A stretch of 64,000 bases of DNA from Pyrrhoderma lamaoense (taxonomy: Eukaryota; Basidiomycota; Agaricomycetes; Hymenochaetales; Hymenochaetaceae): the NCBI GenBank assembly GCA_002794735.1, contig NBAZ01000013.1, positions 434,001 through 498,000 of the forward strand. Reading direction: 5' to 3'. How positions within the stretch are numbered: position 1 is the first letter of the stretch; each line of letters begins with the position of its first letter. Below, piece by piece: positions 35,209-46,357 of the stretch. The notes under the pieces are model-generated. The model saw nothing but the letters and a program-made list of their open reading frames with translations. It was not told the DNA's origin and made no database searches. Made by a program: the position numbers and the translations under genes.

Positions 35209-38200
35209 ATGAGAAAACAGCTCGACCCTCGAATACCAATACTGATAAACAACAATGTGAAGAAGAACCATCGTTCATTCATAGTTCTCGTTGGTGATAA
35301 AGGCAGAGACCAGGTTTGTCGATTCATCCTAGTTATACACGTCCCTTCTCAACTGACTTCATACACCTCGTAGATCGTCAATTTACACTATCTTCTCTCG
35401 CAAGCACGTGTCTCTGCTCGTCCGTCTGTTCTATGGTGCTACAAGAAAGAACTTGGATTCACAAGGTCAGCTTAACTCCTGTTGCTTTCTATTTTATACT
35501 AAACGTACAATCTAGTCATCGTAAGAAACGGGAAGCAAAAATAAAACGAGATGTCAAACGAGGCATTCGCGAAGCCAACGATCAGGATCCATTTGAAATT
35601 TTTGTAACAGTTACGGACATTCGGTATACGTGCGTAAACGTCCATTATAGGTATCACTATACAAAAGAGACTTATTTTTTCATGCCACTTAGGTACTACA
35701 AGGAATCACATAAAATTCTAGGTAATACATATGGAATGTGTGTTCTTCAAGATTTTGAAGCCATTACACCAAATCTTCTTGCACGTACCATTGAAACCGT
35801 CGAGGGAGGGGGTCTTGTTGTTCTCCTCCTCAAGACCATGACTTCTCTTCGTCAGCTTTACACACTGTCCATGGATGTTCACTCTCGTTATAGGACCTCA
35901 TCACACGACTCAGTAGTTGCAAGATTCAATGAGCGTTTCATCCTCTCCTTGGGCTCTTGTGAAGATTGTCTCGTTCTGGATGATGAACTGAATGTTCTCC
36001 CAATTTCAAGAGGTAAAGATATCAAGCCTTTAGAGGACGATTATAAGGGAAAAGGTAAAGGAAAAGAAGATGCAGAACTAGCAGAACTACGTACGAGTCT
36101 CGCAGAAACGAAACCTATTGGAGAACTTGTTAAGCTCGCGAAAACTATCGATCAGGCTCAGGCAATACTCACATTTACGGACGCCATTGCAGAAAAGACA
36201 CTTAGTTCAACGGTGACACTTACTGCTGCTCGTGGACGAGGGAAGTCTGCTGCACTTGGTTTAGCTATCGCTTGTGCCCTAGCTCATGGATACGCAAACA
36301 TCTTCGTAACTTCTCCAAGCCCAGAAAATTTAAAAACATTGTTTGAATTCATATTTAAGGGGTTGGATGTACTTGGTTATGAAGAACATCTCGATTATGA
36401 TATCATGCAAAGTACCAATCCAGAACTCAACAAGGCAATTGTCAGGGTGAATGTCTTTCGAGATCATCGCCAAACAATTCAATACATTCAACCTCAGGAT
36501 GCTCATGTTCTAGGGCAGGCAGAACTTGTCGTTATTGACGAAGCTGCTGCTATACCGCTCCCATTAGTACGGAACCTTCTCGGGCCGTATCTTGTTTTCA
36601 TGGCTTCTACAATCAATGGATATGAGGGAACTGGTCGATCTCTTTCACTTAAGCTCATCCAACAACTACGGGAGAGCTTGAGGCCCTCTGTATCGGATTC
36701 AAAGCACCCTAATTCCGAAGAAGCATCTACATCAGTGTCTAGAACGAAGAAATCTGGGGTAGGGGCAGCCCCATTGAAGGCCCGCACTCTTCGTGAAATT
36801 AAATTAGAGACACCTATCAGGTACGGTGCAGGGGATCGTATAGAGTCTTGGCTCCATACTCTTCTCTGTCTAGACGCTTCCGTGTCCTCCCGAGGGCTTT
36901 CACAAGGCTGCCCTCACCCTTCTCAGTGTGAACTATACTACGTTTCTCGAGATACATTATTCAGTTTCCACCCCGCGTCGGAAGTGTTTCTTCAGCGTAT
37001 GATGGCTTTGTATGTTGCAAGCCATTACAAAAATCAGCCCAATGATCTGCAGATGCTTTCAGATGCACCTGCTCATCACCTCTTTGTCCTTTTACCACCA
37101 ATCAAAGACGATGAAACTCACTTACCTGAGCCAATAGTTGTTCTCCAGGTCGCATTGGAAGGAAATATCAGCAAACAGGTAATAATGGAATCAATAACTA
37201 GGGGTCAGAGATATGGTGGTGATTTGATCCCCTGGCTCGTATCACAACAGTTTCAAGAGTCCCAGTTCGCACAACTATCCGGCGCCAGAGTTGTACGTAT
37301 AGCAACTCATCCTGATTATACGAACGTATGTTATTTTACAATTGGGATTTGAAATTCTTTGTTTTGACTTACTATATACAGATGGGATACGGAGCTCGGG
37401 CCCTTCAAGCTCTGAACTCTTATTACAGTGGAGAATACTTCAACCTTGAGGAGACCATCCGTGAAGAACCCTCATATCCTAGTGCAGCCAATTTTGATTC
37501 CGTAAGTTATTTTCTGCCATCTGATCCAATTTCTATCATAGATATAAGACTGAGATTGGTCCAGAACACAGATCTTCTCACGGATAATCCTACCGTACGG
37601 GCACCATCCGAAATGCCTCCTCTCCTTCTTCGTCTTTCAGAACGACGACCAGAAACACTTGATTATCTTGGTGTTTCTTATGGACTCACGTCGTCACTTC
37701 TGAGGTTTTGGAAGCGTGCAGGTTTTGTACCACTGTACATAAGGCAAACTACAAGTGAATTGACCGGTGAACATTCCTGTGTGATGGTTCGGGGACTAAA
37801 CAGTTCCAGAGAGAACGATCTCGATTGGTTGGCTGAGTTCGCGAAGGATTTCAGACGAAGATTTATCAATTTGTTATCATTCAAGTTCAGAGACTTTGGA
37901 AGTGTGATGGCGTTGAGTATACTTGGTGCGGTAGATGAAGGCATCAAGAAGCTTAATGAAATGTCTTCAAGAGGTAAACTTCCTTCAATCATTCCTTTGT
38001 GAGAAAGACTTATATTTGTATAGATATTGGTGCCCCAGAATTGTCAATTTTGCTTAGTCCTTTTGATCTGAAGAGATTAGATTCATATGCAAACAACTTA
38101 CTTGATTATCACGTGATACTTGATTTACTTCCGACGGTTGCAACACTTTATTTCGAGAAGCGTCTTGGGCCTGATATCCGTCTTAGCGCTGTTCAGAGTT

Positions 38201-38995
38201 CAATCCTTCTTGCATTAGGATTACAAAGGAAAACAATCGAAGAGATTGAAGTGAGTGTCTCTTCGAGCTGGCGTGAGGACCATACTCTTACAATTACTTT
38301 CAAACAGAGTGAACTACAGCTACCCGTTTCACAGGCTCTTGCTCTCTTTGTGAAGGTTGTGCGCAAGCTGACGAAACGGTTACAAGATATACGAAAAGAT
38401 GCCATCAGCACCGAACATGCTATTTCTCTCCCAGGCGAATCTGAGAAGAAGTCGCGTATGGAGGCTGATGGTGAATCAAAAGGCAAGGCTGAAAGTAGGG
38501 ATAGTGAAGAGGGTGATAGCGAAAGCGATGAAAATGATCAAACCGAACAAGCTGCGAAGAATGAAACCAACAAAGAAGAGTCTGCAGAGGCTCGCGCTTT
38601 TAAAGAGAAACAACGTGAAATGATCCAAGCTCTAGATCTTACCAAGTAAGTCCATCCTAGTCTTCTATTGAACGCTGTTGTGAATTTGTTACTCATCAGA
38701 ATGTCTATCTTCTAAATCTCGGCTACGTTGCATTAATCTTCTTATGATTGGTAACGATGAAACTTGTTAATAGATTTGCCATTGCCGATTCCAACACGGA
38801 TTGGTCCAATGCGGAGGCTCAGATCGCTCGCCTTACAAAAGGCGGGAAAGGTGGAAGATCCTCGGTTGTCAGTATCAGAACAGATAATCCAATAACTTAA
38901 AGCGCAAACTGACTGGTGAAACAAATAACACGATGCCTTTTGAAGTTGAGGGAGAAAAGAAGAAAACCCGGAGAGGAAAGAAGGTAAAGCGGTAA
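35209..38995 (+). CDS. KRE33: RNA cytidine acetyltransferase KRE33/NAT10
   Basis: The start MRKQLDPRIPILINNNVKKN and SFIVLVGDKGRDQ are the canonical opening of Kre33/NAT10. After several introns come HRKKREAKIKRDVKRG, the P-loop TAARGRGKSAALGLA (Walker A), VVIDEAAAIPLP (Walker B), GYEGTGRSLSLKLIQQL, SWLHTLLCLDA, and the GNAT-type acetyltransferase part GARVVRIATHPDY joined by an intron to MGYGARALQALNSYY. The C-terminal tail is Lys/Glu-rich and nucleolar in character (GEKKKTRRGKKVKR). The enzyme makes N4-acetylcytidine in 18S rRNA and in tRNA Leu/Ser (with Tan1) and is needed for small-subunit assembly. The last about 45 codons need either a 35-nt intron or one added base near 38885-38889. 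The rest reads cleanly. About 1,030 residues, as expected. Confidence 0.95.
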
Positions 38996-39326
38996 ATAGT
39001 GGCCTCAGGGGCAAAATTTGTATCAAAAAAGGAATTAGTAGCCATAAATCCTGATCTTGTTTCGGCGCTTATCTTCTGACTTGACTAAAGTTACCTTTTT
39101 GTTTTTAAGAATTGAGTCATATTAGTGTGTATACGTACTCAGTACAAGAATGCAGTAGCTTCCTTGATGTCTGTTGTTATGATAAAAATTGAACAAGAGC
39201 GGCAAAAACACGCGTTTGGTGGCGCGGGGACTGAATATTATATAATAAGACGCGTATATATTGTTAGACGCGATCTGAATTTTAACCTTAACGCCATCTT
39301 TACCTCTCACCACCTAGTGGTTCGCG
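38996..39326. other. Intergenic gap between KRE33 and the kinase-like gene
   Basis: About 330 bp, same-strand neighbours. Contains AT-rich sequence with TATA-like stretches (TATTATATAATAAG, about 39236-39250), which could serve the downstream gene. No reading frame supported. Confidence 0.5.
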
Positions 39327-41376
39327 ATGCCTGTTGTTATTGAGAACGAACCAGACGAAAACATCGCAGGATATGTTACCTACTCTTATCCTGTAGTACC
39401 CAAGAACCAGGACTTTGAAATTTTCAGGAAGACAGACGATGACTGGAAACGCATCATGAAGTGGTATAATAAAGAATCCGAGTCCGACGAGAATAAGGTC
39501 GATAAACTCGTCAAGAAGGAAAGATTCGTCCTTAATCAGTGGCCTCGTGATCCGAATGGCTTGACGTTGAAAATCACACCTCGTGGGATGGATACAGGCA
39601 ATGGTAATGTCTAATTAGTGCATTATATCTACTGTCTTTGTTCTGATCAAGCCTTTGTCTTTCTGTTATCTTATAAAAACAGGCTGCGAACTTTGGGGCG
39701 CTACTCTTTACGACTTCTACCGAATCCTTCGGCTACCCTCTCTCCCGCACTGGTCTACAATCTGTATGTCTATCTACTATTGTCTAATGTAATCACTGAC
39801 GAAATGCTACTATATAGCTACAGGAAGTAAGATCGCGGCATGGATGAAAGCAGCCGGGGAAAAATACGCAAAGGACCAATTAAAGCAGGCTAGGCTTGAG
39901 GATAAACCTCGTTTACTACCGGTATACGACATTGGGGAGTTCATTGAACTCGTTGAAGAACAGGTCTGGAAAAGTAACACTGGCAAGTCATTGAAGGTTA
40001 ATAGAAAGAATACGAAAGAAGTGAGTATTATAATATATCTGTAACAAAGTAGCCCAAGCCAATTACAATATGACAGACCTACCAGCATCTATATCCTCCA
40101 TCTCAATATTCGGCGCCGTGGCCATTAGTGCCCTTCAGTACACCAACTCCTCGTCTACAAAAAAGAATACGATTCGGTTATCTCCCTCGAAAGCTTGTTG
40201 TTCATGATCCTTGGAACGTGCTTTGCACAGGTGGTCCGAAGTCTAAATCGCCTGAGTCAAAGTCCTATAAATGGGGGTCCACAAAAGATATCATCCGTAT
40301 CTATAACTTGAACCTGTCCGCAAGGGCAGAGTCCGAGTCATATCAAAAAGGACACGAACCTTGCCCCGTCGCACACCTTTACATCACTCCTAAGAGGCGT
40401 ATTGGAACTGGAAATCACTCATACGTATTCCAAGCAGAACTTGAGCTTCCTCGTCACTTACTTGTCGGGCCCAAAGCATGCTACGAGTGTGCGATCAAAA
40501 GTATGGAAGAAGAAGGGCCCGGTGAGGATGATGACGTTGTCGGGAAAATGACAGATGCCGAACGGCTATACTACTTCGAAAAGACATTCAAAAATGGTAG
40601 ACCGTTTGAGGCATCAGACCTCAAGACAAACGCTTTCCTCCTCTTAAGCATATCAAATGGCAGCAAGGACCCCCATACTGTGAGCACCTAGAAAGGGGGA
40701 TACGCGTACCCCCAAGCCAGCGTGCCAGTGTCACAGCCAAACTCACTCTTCCTGATGAAAGGCATCCCGACGGTCGCATGAAAGAAAGGCATTCGGAACA
40801 TTTACGCAATGAAGCGGCCTCTTATATGAAATTCCCGGACCACTTTTTTGAACACTGGAATGGCTACAATGTTATCCATCCTTTGAGTGATCCAACTCCC
40901 GTTGGCGCTGTTGTTCCCCAGTTTTATGGTTATTACACACCAGATGAATGTAATAAACCGTTAGGTAAAGGGACGTTCATGAGTCCCATCCTTCTTTTGG
41001 AGCACTGTGGTACCCAGGTTGATCCCGGAAGCCTGTCAATTGATCATAAGTAATGCTCCCCCTCCACTATTTATGAACACAGAAATAAACTGAACTATGT
41101 CACTCCAGGCAAGAATGCTTTGCTCTTCTTAGACGTCTGCATATTGCAGGTTACGTCCACAATTCATATTTTCAAAGGAACGTTGTGATGCAAAAAGGCC
41201 CGTTGACCGTCTCACCCTTCAATCGAAGTGAGGAGCATTTGCGTTTCCGCTTGATTGATTTCGGAAGAATAGAAAGATTGGAAGAAAAGAATTGGCGATT
41301 TGATAGCAAGTTAGCGAAACTGACTAAGGAGTTAGACGTTGCTTATAGTTCATTAGGAGTCGAACTTTATATGTAG
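39327..41376 (+). CDS. Basidiomycete protein kinase-like protein, one apparent frameshift
   Basis: An N-terminal region of about 190 residues (MPVVIENEPDENIAGYVTYS, CELWGATLYDFYRILRLPSL) precedes a kinase fold. The glycine loop is RRIGTGNHSYVFQAE, the lysine is in YECAIKSM, and VPQFYGYYTP with SPILLLEHCGTQVDPG is the hinge area. The catalytic-loop position reads RLHIAGYVHNSYFQRNVVMQ and the metal motif reads FRLIDFGR. The HRD aspartate is not visible (His-Asn-Ser instead), while the loop Asn and DFG remain, so it may be a pseudokinase or use a variant loop. The frame breaks at about 40636 between DLKTNAF and PPLKHIKWQQGP; one added C restores it. A last intron lies between SIDHK and QECFALLRRLHIAG. 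I know similar proteins only from basidiomycetes; the target is unknown. Confidence 0.78.
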
Positions 41377-41646
41377 ATTCTTCTTTTCTTTTTCTTCATG
41401 TTTGTTAAGGGGTTTTGCGTATACTTGAGTCTCTAGGATCCGTTTCCTGCTACATTTCTTCATACGCTTTTGAGATTATGTATCGTGTAACTGTGCTTTC
41501 GAATTTGTCTTTAATCTTTCATTCTCGTATTGATACAAAAGTAACACTGCCTTCCCTGAAATGTAGTAATATCAAAGGTTTTGTATGTTAAAATAGATAG
41601 CTTTAATAATTATACAATACAGTCGAATTCAAACCATAATACCTCG

Positions 41647-43284
41647 TTAAGAGTAGCATGGCTTACCCTGTACCCACAATCCTACACGATTTCTAGAGTC
41701 ACCGATACACCACCATTTTTCGAGCAACTCGAGGGTAATTGGAATCTTCGAGTTTAGTTCATCAAAAATATCGATAGGGCCTATTCCTATGCCATTGCTG
41801 TGTATTTGAACTAGAAAAAAGTATCAAGTCTATATTTTACATCACGCTATGAAGAGATGATAAAAGCTCAGCTCACTTAGTTGTGCATCAAATGGAGCAC
41901 CGATTTCGAATGAACCTGTTCCCGGGGGTAGCTGAAGTGTAGTTGCCCCTCCCTTTGTAGCGAGGTATAATGCCTCCTTCCAGTTGATGCTCACATCTTC
42001 CTTTTCCACATCTTTGTTTATAAGGACTTCTTCTTTTCTTGTACCTTCCCGCATTCGTGACACGAGAACGGCGGATCTCATTGCATTCATAATATCGATA
42101 CTGTAACCACCGGCGATATCAGTCCCGAGTCCAACTCCGACACCGGCTGAAAGGGCCTCACGTAAAGGAAATGGAATTGTAGAGAAGTAGGCGTTTGAGA
42201 GTGGGCAGTGGGCGATACCAGTACCAACGGTATGGAGGCGGTCAAAACAGGGTTTGGTGAGGAATGTGCAGTGTGCTTGGATAGTACGTGGAGTTAAGAG
42301 ATTATGCTACACGTCAGCAAAAGTGGCTAGATAGTAAGTTCCTGGATATACATGAGAGCTCGTGCCGGTGTAGTACTTGCCTTGTCGAACACATCTATGT
42401 CTGAGACCCACGCTCCTGAAGTACCCAGTCCACCTGATCCCGAGCTTCAGCAAGATGACTTTGTATGCGCATGTTCTCTTCACATGATAGTTTTCCGAGA
42501 CCAGATAAGAGTTCATCAGTACAAGAAGGAGAGAACCGAGGTGTGATAACAGGCTCTACTAGTCTTTCGGAAGATGATAGATGGGAGAACATGGTTTGGA
42601 ATTTCCTGGTAAATGACTTGACAGCTTCAATGGATACTTGCGCAGACTCTTCCCTGTATGTAGGACGAGAAGAAATATCCATTGATAATTTTCCGATAAA
42701 AGCTCGGATTCCTGCTGCTTGCATGACTTCAGCAAGTATCAGGCTTGTACACTATGTGAGTTTCACAAATTCTTTATCTAGAGATATAGGGGAGAAAAAC
42801 ATACTTTGTTTCCTCTTTGATAGTTCCGAAGAGAAGAACAGCTCCTGTTCCATGTTCTTTTAATCGTTTTGCAAGGGATGTATATGTCTTTCGGGCGAGA
42901 GTTGGGTCAGAATCGATGCGCTCTTCAGCCTTAAATGCATATTGATCAAGCCATTCCATTAATGGAAGGTGAAGCCCTGTTCCCTGATAGAGAAATTGGG
43001 GTGCATGGAGGTGAAGATCACAGAAAGTTGGTAGCATAAAGCTTCCTGGAGGTATGATCAGCGTCTCTGAGATATTACAATCACTATTACTCGACTCTCG
43101 AGGTGAGAATGATGAAATAAAGCCATCATCGTCTATAACTATACAAACAACACAAATTTGTATCAGAATGATAAGTAGAGTTCTTTAATGATTAGCGCCT
43201 ACCGAGAATATGATCGTGAATGATTCTCACTTCTCCAAGATCCGGTGTATCGATGAATGAACCTATAAACCTTTTATACCCCAT
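41647..43284 (-). CDS. Guanine deaminase, one apparent frameshift
   Basis: The start MGYKRFIGSFIDTPDLGEVR is followed by the zinc-site opening LPTFCDLHLHAPQFLYQGTG and HLPLMEWLDQYAF, hallmarks of guanine deaminase in the amidohydrolase superfamily. Further along are GKLSMDISSRPTYREE, HNLLTPRTIQAHCTFL, GTGIAHCPLSNAYFST and GVGLGTDIAGGYSIDIMNAM (metal-binding Asp). The enzyme converts guanine to xanthine and ammonia for purine salvage or nitrogen use in the cytosol. The frame breaks near 42396-42403, between QERGSQT and DVFDK; one added base restores it. The next intron (42307-42380) starts with GC rather than GT. The 3' end is convergent with the kinase-like gene (270 bp); the 5' end is divergent from the EBP gene. 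Confidence 0.9.
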
Positions 43285-43863
43285 TATACTCCTCCTCGTG
43301 GTTATCAGGACAAAAGATGGTCAAGTTTCCTCTCGCATTATCTATGAATTGTGCTTATCTAATTGATAAGTGTAAGACTTCAATGATCGAAGCGCGCACA
43401 TGAGTGCCACCTGAGGCATCTGTTAGATAAACACTTGTGGTACGGGTTTTAAACGTGACGATGCGAGTACAGATGGAATTACATCAAGAGAGCTCTACAA
43501 CTTGGTCTGAGTCTATTCAGATACAAGAAATCATTGAAGTTCTTATATAATCGGCTTAAAAGGGAAATTATGTACATTATAATTTAGGAAACATGCCCAG
43601 TCTAAGTCTTTTCACAGCATTTACCCAAAGCTGATGACCAAATTATACTTATATCAAGGAGATTTAATTTTATCGTGATTTATGTGTAGTCTGATAGCTA
43701 CTAACGTTAAGGCCTGGTATAATTAATGGCTATAAAGTTGAAATGACTTTAAGTTTAAGGGTTCAAGGATAGATATTTTTCCCAGACGCACCGCGTGCGT
43801 TCTCATGATCATACGATTCCAAACAACGAACTTAAGCCTCAGTAAAGTCAACAAGGAAGTAAA
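43285..43863. promoter_or_regulatory. Divergent promoter region, guanine deaminase and EBP-like gene
   Basis: About 580 bp between two start codons in opposite directions. It contains a 6-bp stem palindrome with a 3-nt loop (ACGCAC-CGC-GTGCGT, 43786-43800) 64 bp before the EBP start, which may be a factor site. Otherwise AT-rich with no reading frame. Confidence 0.45.
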
Positions 43864-44843
43864 ATGACACTCGAGACAAAAGAACCTCCCTCGTTTTTCA
43901 CAGCAACATCAGCTTATTCGGTCAGTTTAAATCGTATCTAATCAGGGAAAGCAAACTGAAGTGGATGCCTTAACCTTTGATGGCATGGGAAACATAGCTA
44001 GGAGCCGTCCTACTAATCTACTTTGTTGCAAAAGCAGCAGCTGGGGCTTTGTTGCCCAAAAATGCACGCTGGCAGGATAGATTTGCGTTCATATGGCTGG
44101 TGAGCCTCGATTTTGACATAGGAAAACAGTGCGAAGTAGTTTATGAAAAGAACCTGCTAGGCATTTGACGCGATGATCCACTTCTCATTTGAAGGCTCAT
44201 TTCTGTATCTTTCAACTTTTGGACGATCGGTCAACACAAGCGTAGGACCGTTTGCCGAGCTTTGTACGTTATGTTTCAGCCATTCTGCTTTTTTCCGAGA
44301 ATTTCTTAATGTACCTCATCTGTAGGGAAGGAATACACACGCGCAGACTTCCGCTGGGGTGTATCTGATCCAACGGTTGTCTCCTTGGAACTTTTGACTG
44401 TGTTTGGTGCTGGTCCATTGTGTTGTTTGATCCTCTATCAACTTGCTCGTCAAGATCCGGCACGTCACTATTGGATTGTTGTGTTGAGTACCGCTGAGTT
44501 GTACGGTGGTTGGATGACGTTTTGTCCGGAATGGCTCACAGGCTCTCCGAACCTCGACACGTCTAATGTTCTCTACCTCTGGGTTTACCTCTTCGTAAGT
44601 GTTTATTTGTATATGGATTTCTTCTGAACGACTCAACTGACGGGGACATTGCCCGGAACTAATTTTAAGTTTATGAATGTTATGTAAGTCTATATTCTGT
44701 TTTACTTATTTGGATAACAATTTACATGGCATAAATGCAGTTGGGTGATAATCCCGCTCTGGCTCATGTATGATTCGTATGGACACATCGCCGCTTCTTT
44801 GCGCGAGGTGCAGAAGAATAGTTCTGCGGTGAAGAAGCGATAA
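43864..44843 (+). CDS. EBP-family (emopamil-binding, sterol 8-7 isomerase-like) membrane protein
   Basis: Six exons (43864-43920, 43998-44099, 44161-44263, 44326-44594, 44670-44683, 44741-44843) sum to 648 nt, 215 residues, all in phase. Four to five membrane spans are visible (LGAVLLIYFVAKAAAG, SLELLTVFGAGPLCCLILYQ, WVIIPLWLMYDSYG). Family residues include AFDAMIHFSFEGSF, the KEYTRADFRWGVSDP loop, and STAELYGGWMTFCPEWL. EBP proteins move the double bond in sterol ring B from C8 to C7 in the ER (ERG2-like step); some fungal members have no proven substrate. The C-terminus VKKR could be a di-lysine-like ER retention signal. Exon 5 is a 14-nt micro-exon. The first intron junction is the least certain. 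Confidence 0.88.
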
Positions 44844-45661
44844 TGCTGTAATATCGGCTGCATTTACAACGGATTTATGAAGACAAAATGTAATTTTGCT
44901 TAATTTTGTTGATTGCCAACGAATAAATACCACTATTTCTGGAAACTAAGGAGAGAAAAAACTGGATAAAAAAGGCATTGCTACGGACGGACGCCCGACT
45001 TAAGAGATCTGATTAGCCGTAAAAACACCCTTCGACGTCGATCCCCCGCACGTGGATGCCGTCGCTGGATCGAGATTGGGCATATGTTTATGTTTTGAGC
45101 GCAAAAATGATTTCGGAAACACATCAACGGATTTATCAAAAACACTGGTTTTGACGAGTCTGGATCATTAAGATCTGATTGATATCAAATTGTAAACGAC
45201 GATGTAAATCAGGGTAAAAGAGAGGATTAGACATCAAGTGTTGTTTTGAGCACTCTTTTTTGGAACCTTCTTTTCTGCTCGCTTAACGGGTGGCACCACA
45301 AATCCAGTAGAGAAGAAGCAGAAATCGAGAAGAAAAAACATATGATGTTTCATGTGTTGTCAAGGGATTGATTTTCGTGATGAGAATGTGCTAAACGGGG
45401 TTTAGCACCGACTAAGAAAAAAAAAAGGTGTCCCAATCAGTTCCCTTTAATGCACCAGAGTGCGTGGTGGCTATATAAGCCTTCAACAGGCGAATTACGG
45501 CTCTTCTTCATACTCTCATCTATCCCTCTTCTGTATCAAGTCGTCCGCTCGTGTCTCTCATTCCTGCGTTTCTCTTCTAAGAGCGTCCGATCCATTACTC
45601 AGAAAGACTATTCACGTTTCACGTCCCTAGTTCATACACCTCATACAATCTCTAGTTAGCT
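44844..45661. other. Upstream region of KRE9/KNH1-like gene 3
   Basis: About 820 bp. The first part is the EBP-like 3' flank. The last 250 bp contain an A run (45417-45426), a CCAAT (45433-45437), a TATATAA (45472-45478) and a CT-rich leader, a complete-looking fungal promoter. No gene seen. Confidence 0.55.
45433..45478 (+). promoter_or_regulatory. CCAAT plus TATA promoter elements of KRE9/KNH1-like gene 3
   Basis: CCAAT at 45433-45437 is followed 34 bp later by TATATAA at 45472-45478, 184 bp before the ATG. A CT-rich leader of about 150 nt follows. The arrangement is a strong inducible-type core promoter; activity is inferred. Confidence 0.5.
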
Positions 45662-46357
45662 ATGTTCTTCTCAAAGTCCATTCTCGCTCTTGCTACTTTT
45701 GTCGCTTCATCGACATTCGTTGCTGCGGCACCCGCTGTGATTGTTGAAAACATCGTTTATAACCCAATGATCACCTCGCCTCAAGAAGGCGATGTGTGGA
45801 CCGTCGGAGAGACAAAGAAAGTTACATGGTCTACTGACGGCATGACTGACGAGGAGAAAGATATCGATGGCATGATCCTTCTTGGCTACTTAGAGGACGA
45901 CAACACAAATGAGCACCTTGATATTGGTATGTGACGAGATGAAATATTTTCATATGAAGGGAACTCTGATTAGTGGCTTTTGATATACTATATTAGCTCA
46001 CCCACTTGCTGAAGGATTCAAGTTAGGAGACGGAAATTCTTCTGTCGTTGTTCCGAATGTTGATGACAGGGATGACTACATCGTCGTTTGTGAGTCGCTT
46101 AACCCTTTTTTTCGATATTCTCCCGAAATCCGAGTCTGATTTATTTTCTTCGCTTAATTCCAGTATTCGGCGACTCCGGCAATGCCTCGAAGAAGTTCTC
46201 TATCACTGGCGGCTCGCCAGTCAGCGTGACTGAGTCATTCACTACAGTTCCAACTTCTGAGACCTTGACGCTCACCCCGACTCCTACCTCTATCGCTGTT
46301 ACGACCTCTTCTATCTCTTCTCTCACTGCCACTAGCACTCCAGCGACTACGCTCTGA
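45662..46357 (+). CDS. KRE9/KNH1-like Ser/Thr-rich secreted protein 3 (intact)
   Basis: Three exons (45662-45926, 45997-46089, 46164-46357) give 183 residues without any frame problem. The signal peptide is MFFSKSILALATFVASSTFV ending AAAPA. The KRE9/KNH1 N-terminal-like domain reads MITSPQEGDVWTVGETKKVTW, MILLGYLEDDNTNEHLD, HPLAEGFKLGDGNSSVVVPN, and LFGDSGNASKKFSI. The tail is Ser/Thr/Pro-rich (about 45 residues), likely O-mannosylated. In contrast to gene 1, the frame stops before any hydrophobic GPI signal, so this one is probably released or wall-trapped rather than lipid-anchored. It serves as the reference for judging the two broken paralogues. Role at the cell surface is known for the family in general, not for this protein. 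Confidence 0.9.

Noticed and set aside
35316..35460. Upstream extension of the KRE33 frame beginning at 35316
   Set aside because: This is intron sequence; the real N-terminus starts at 35209 and is spliced into IVNLHYLLSQARV in another frame.
42725..42800. Second possible frameshift in guanine deaminase between KEET and LILAEVM
   Set aside because: Using the AG at TGTACAAG as acceptor gives an in-phase join (ETN-LILAEVM), so no missing base is needed.
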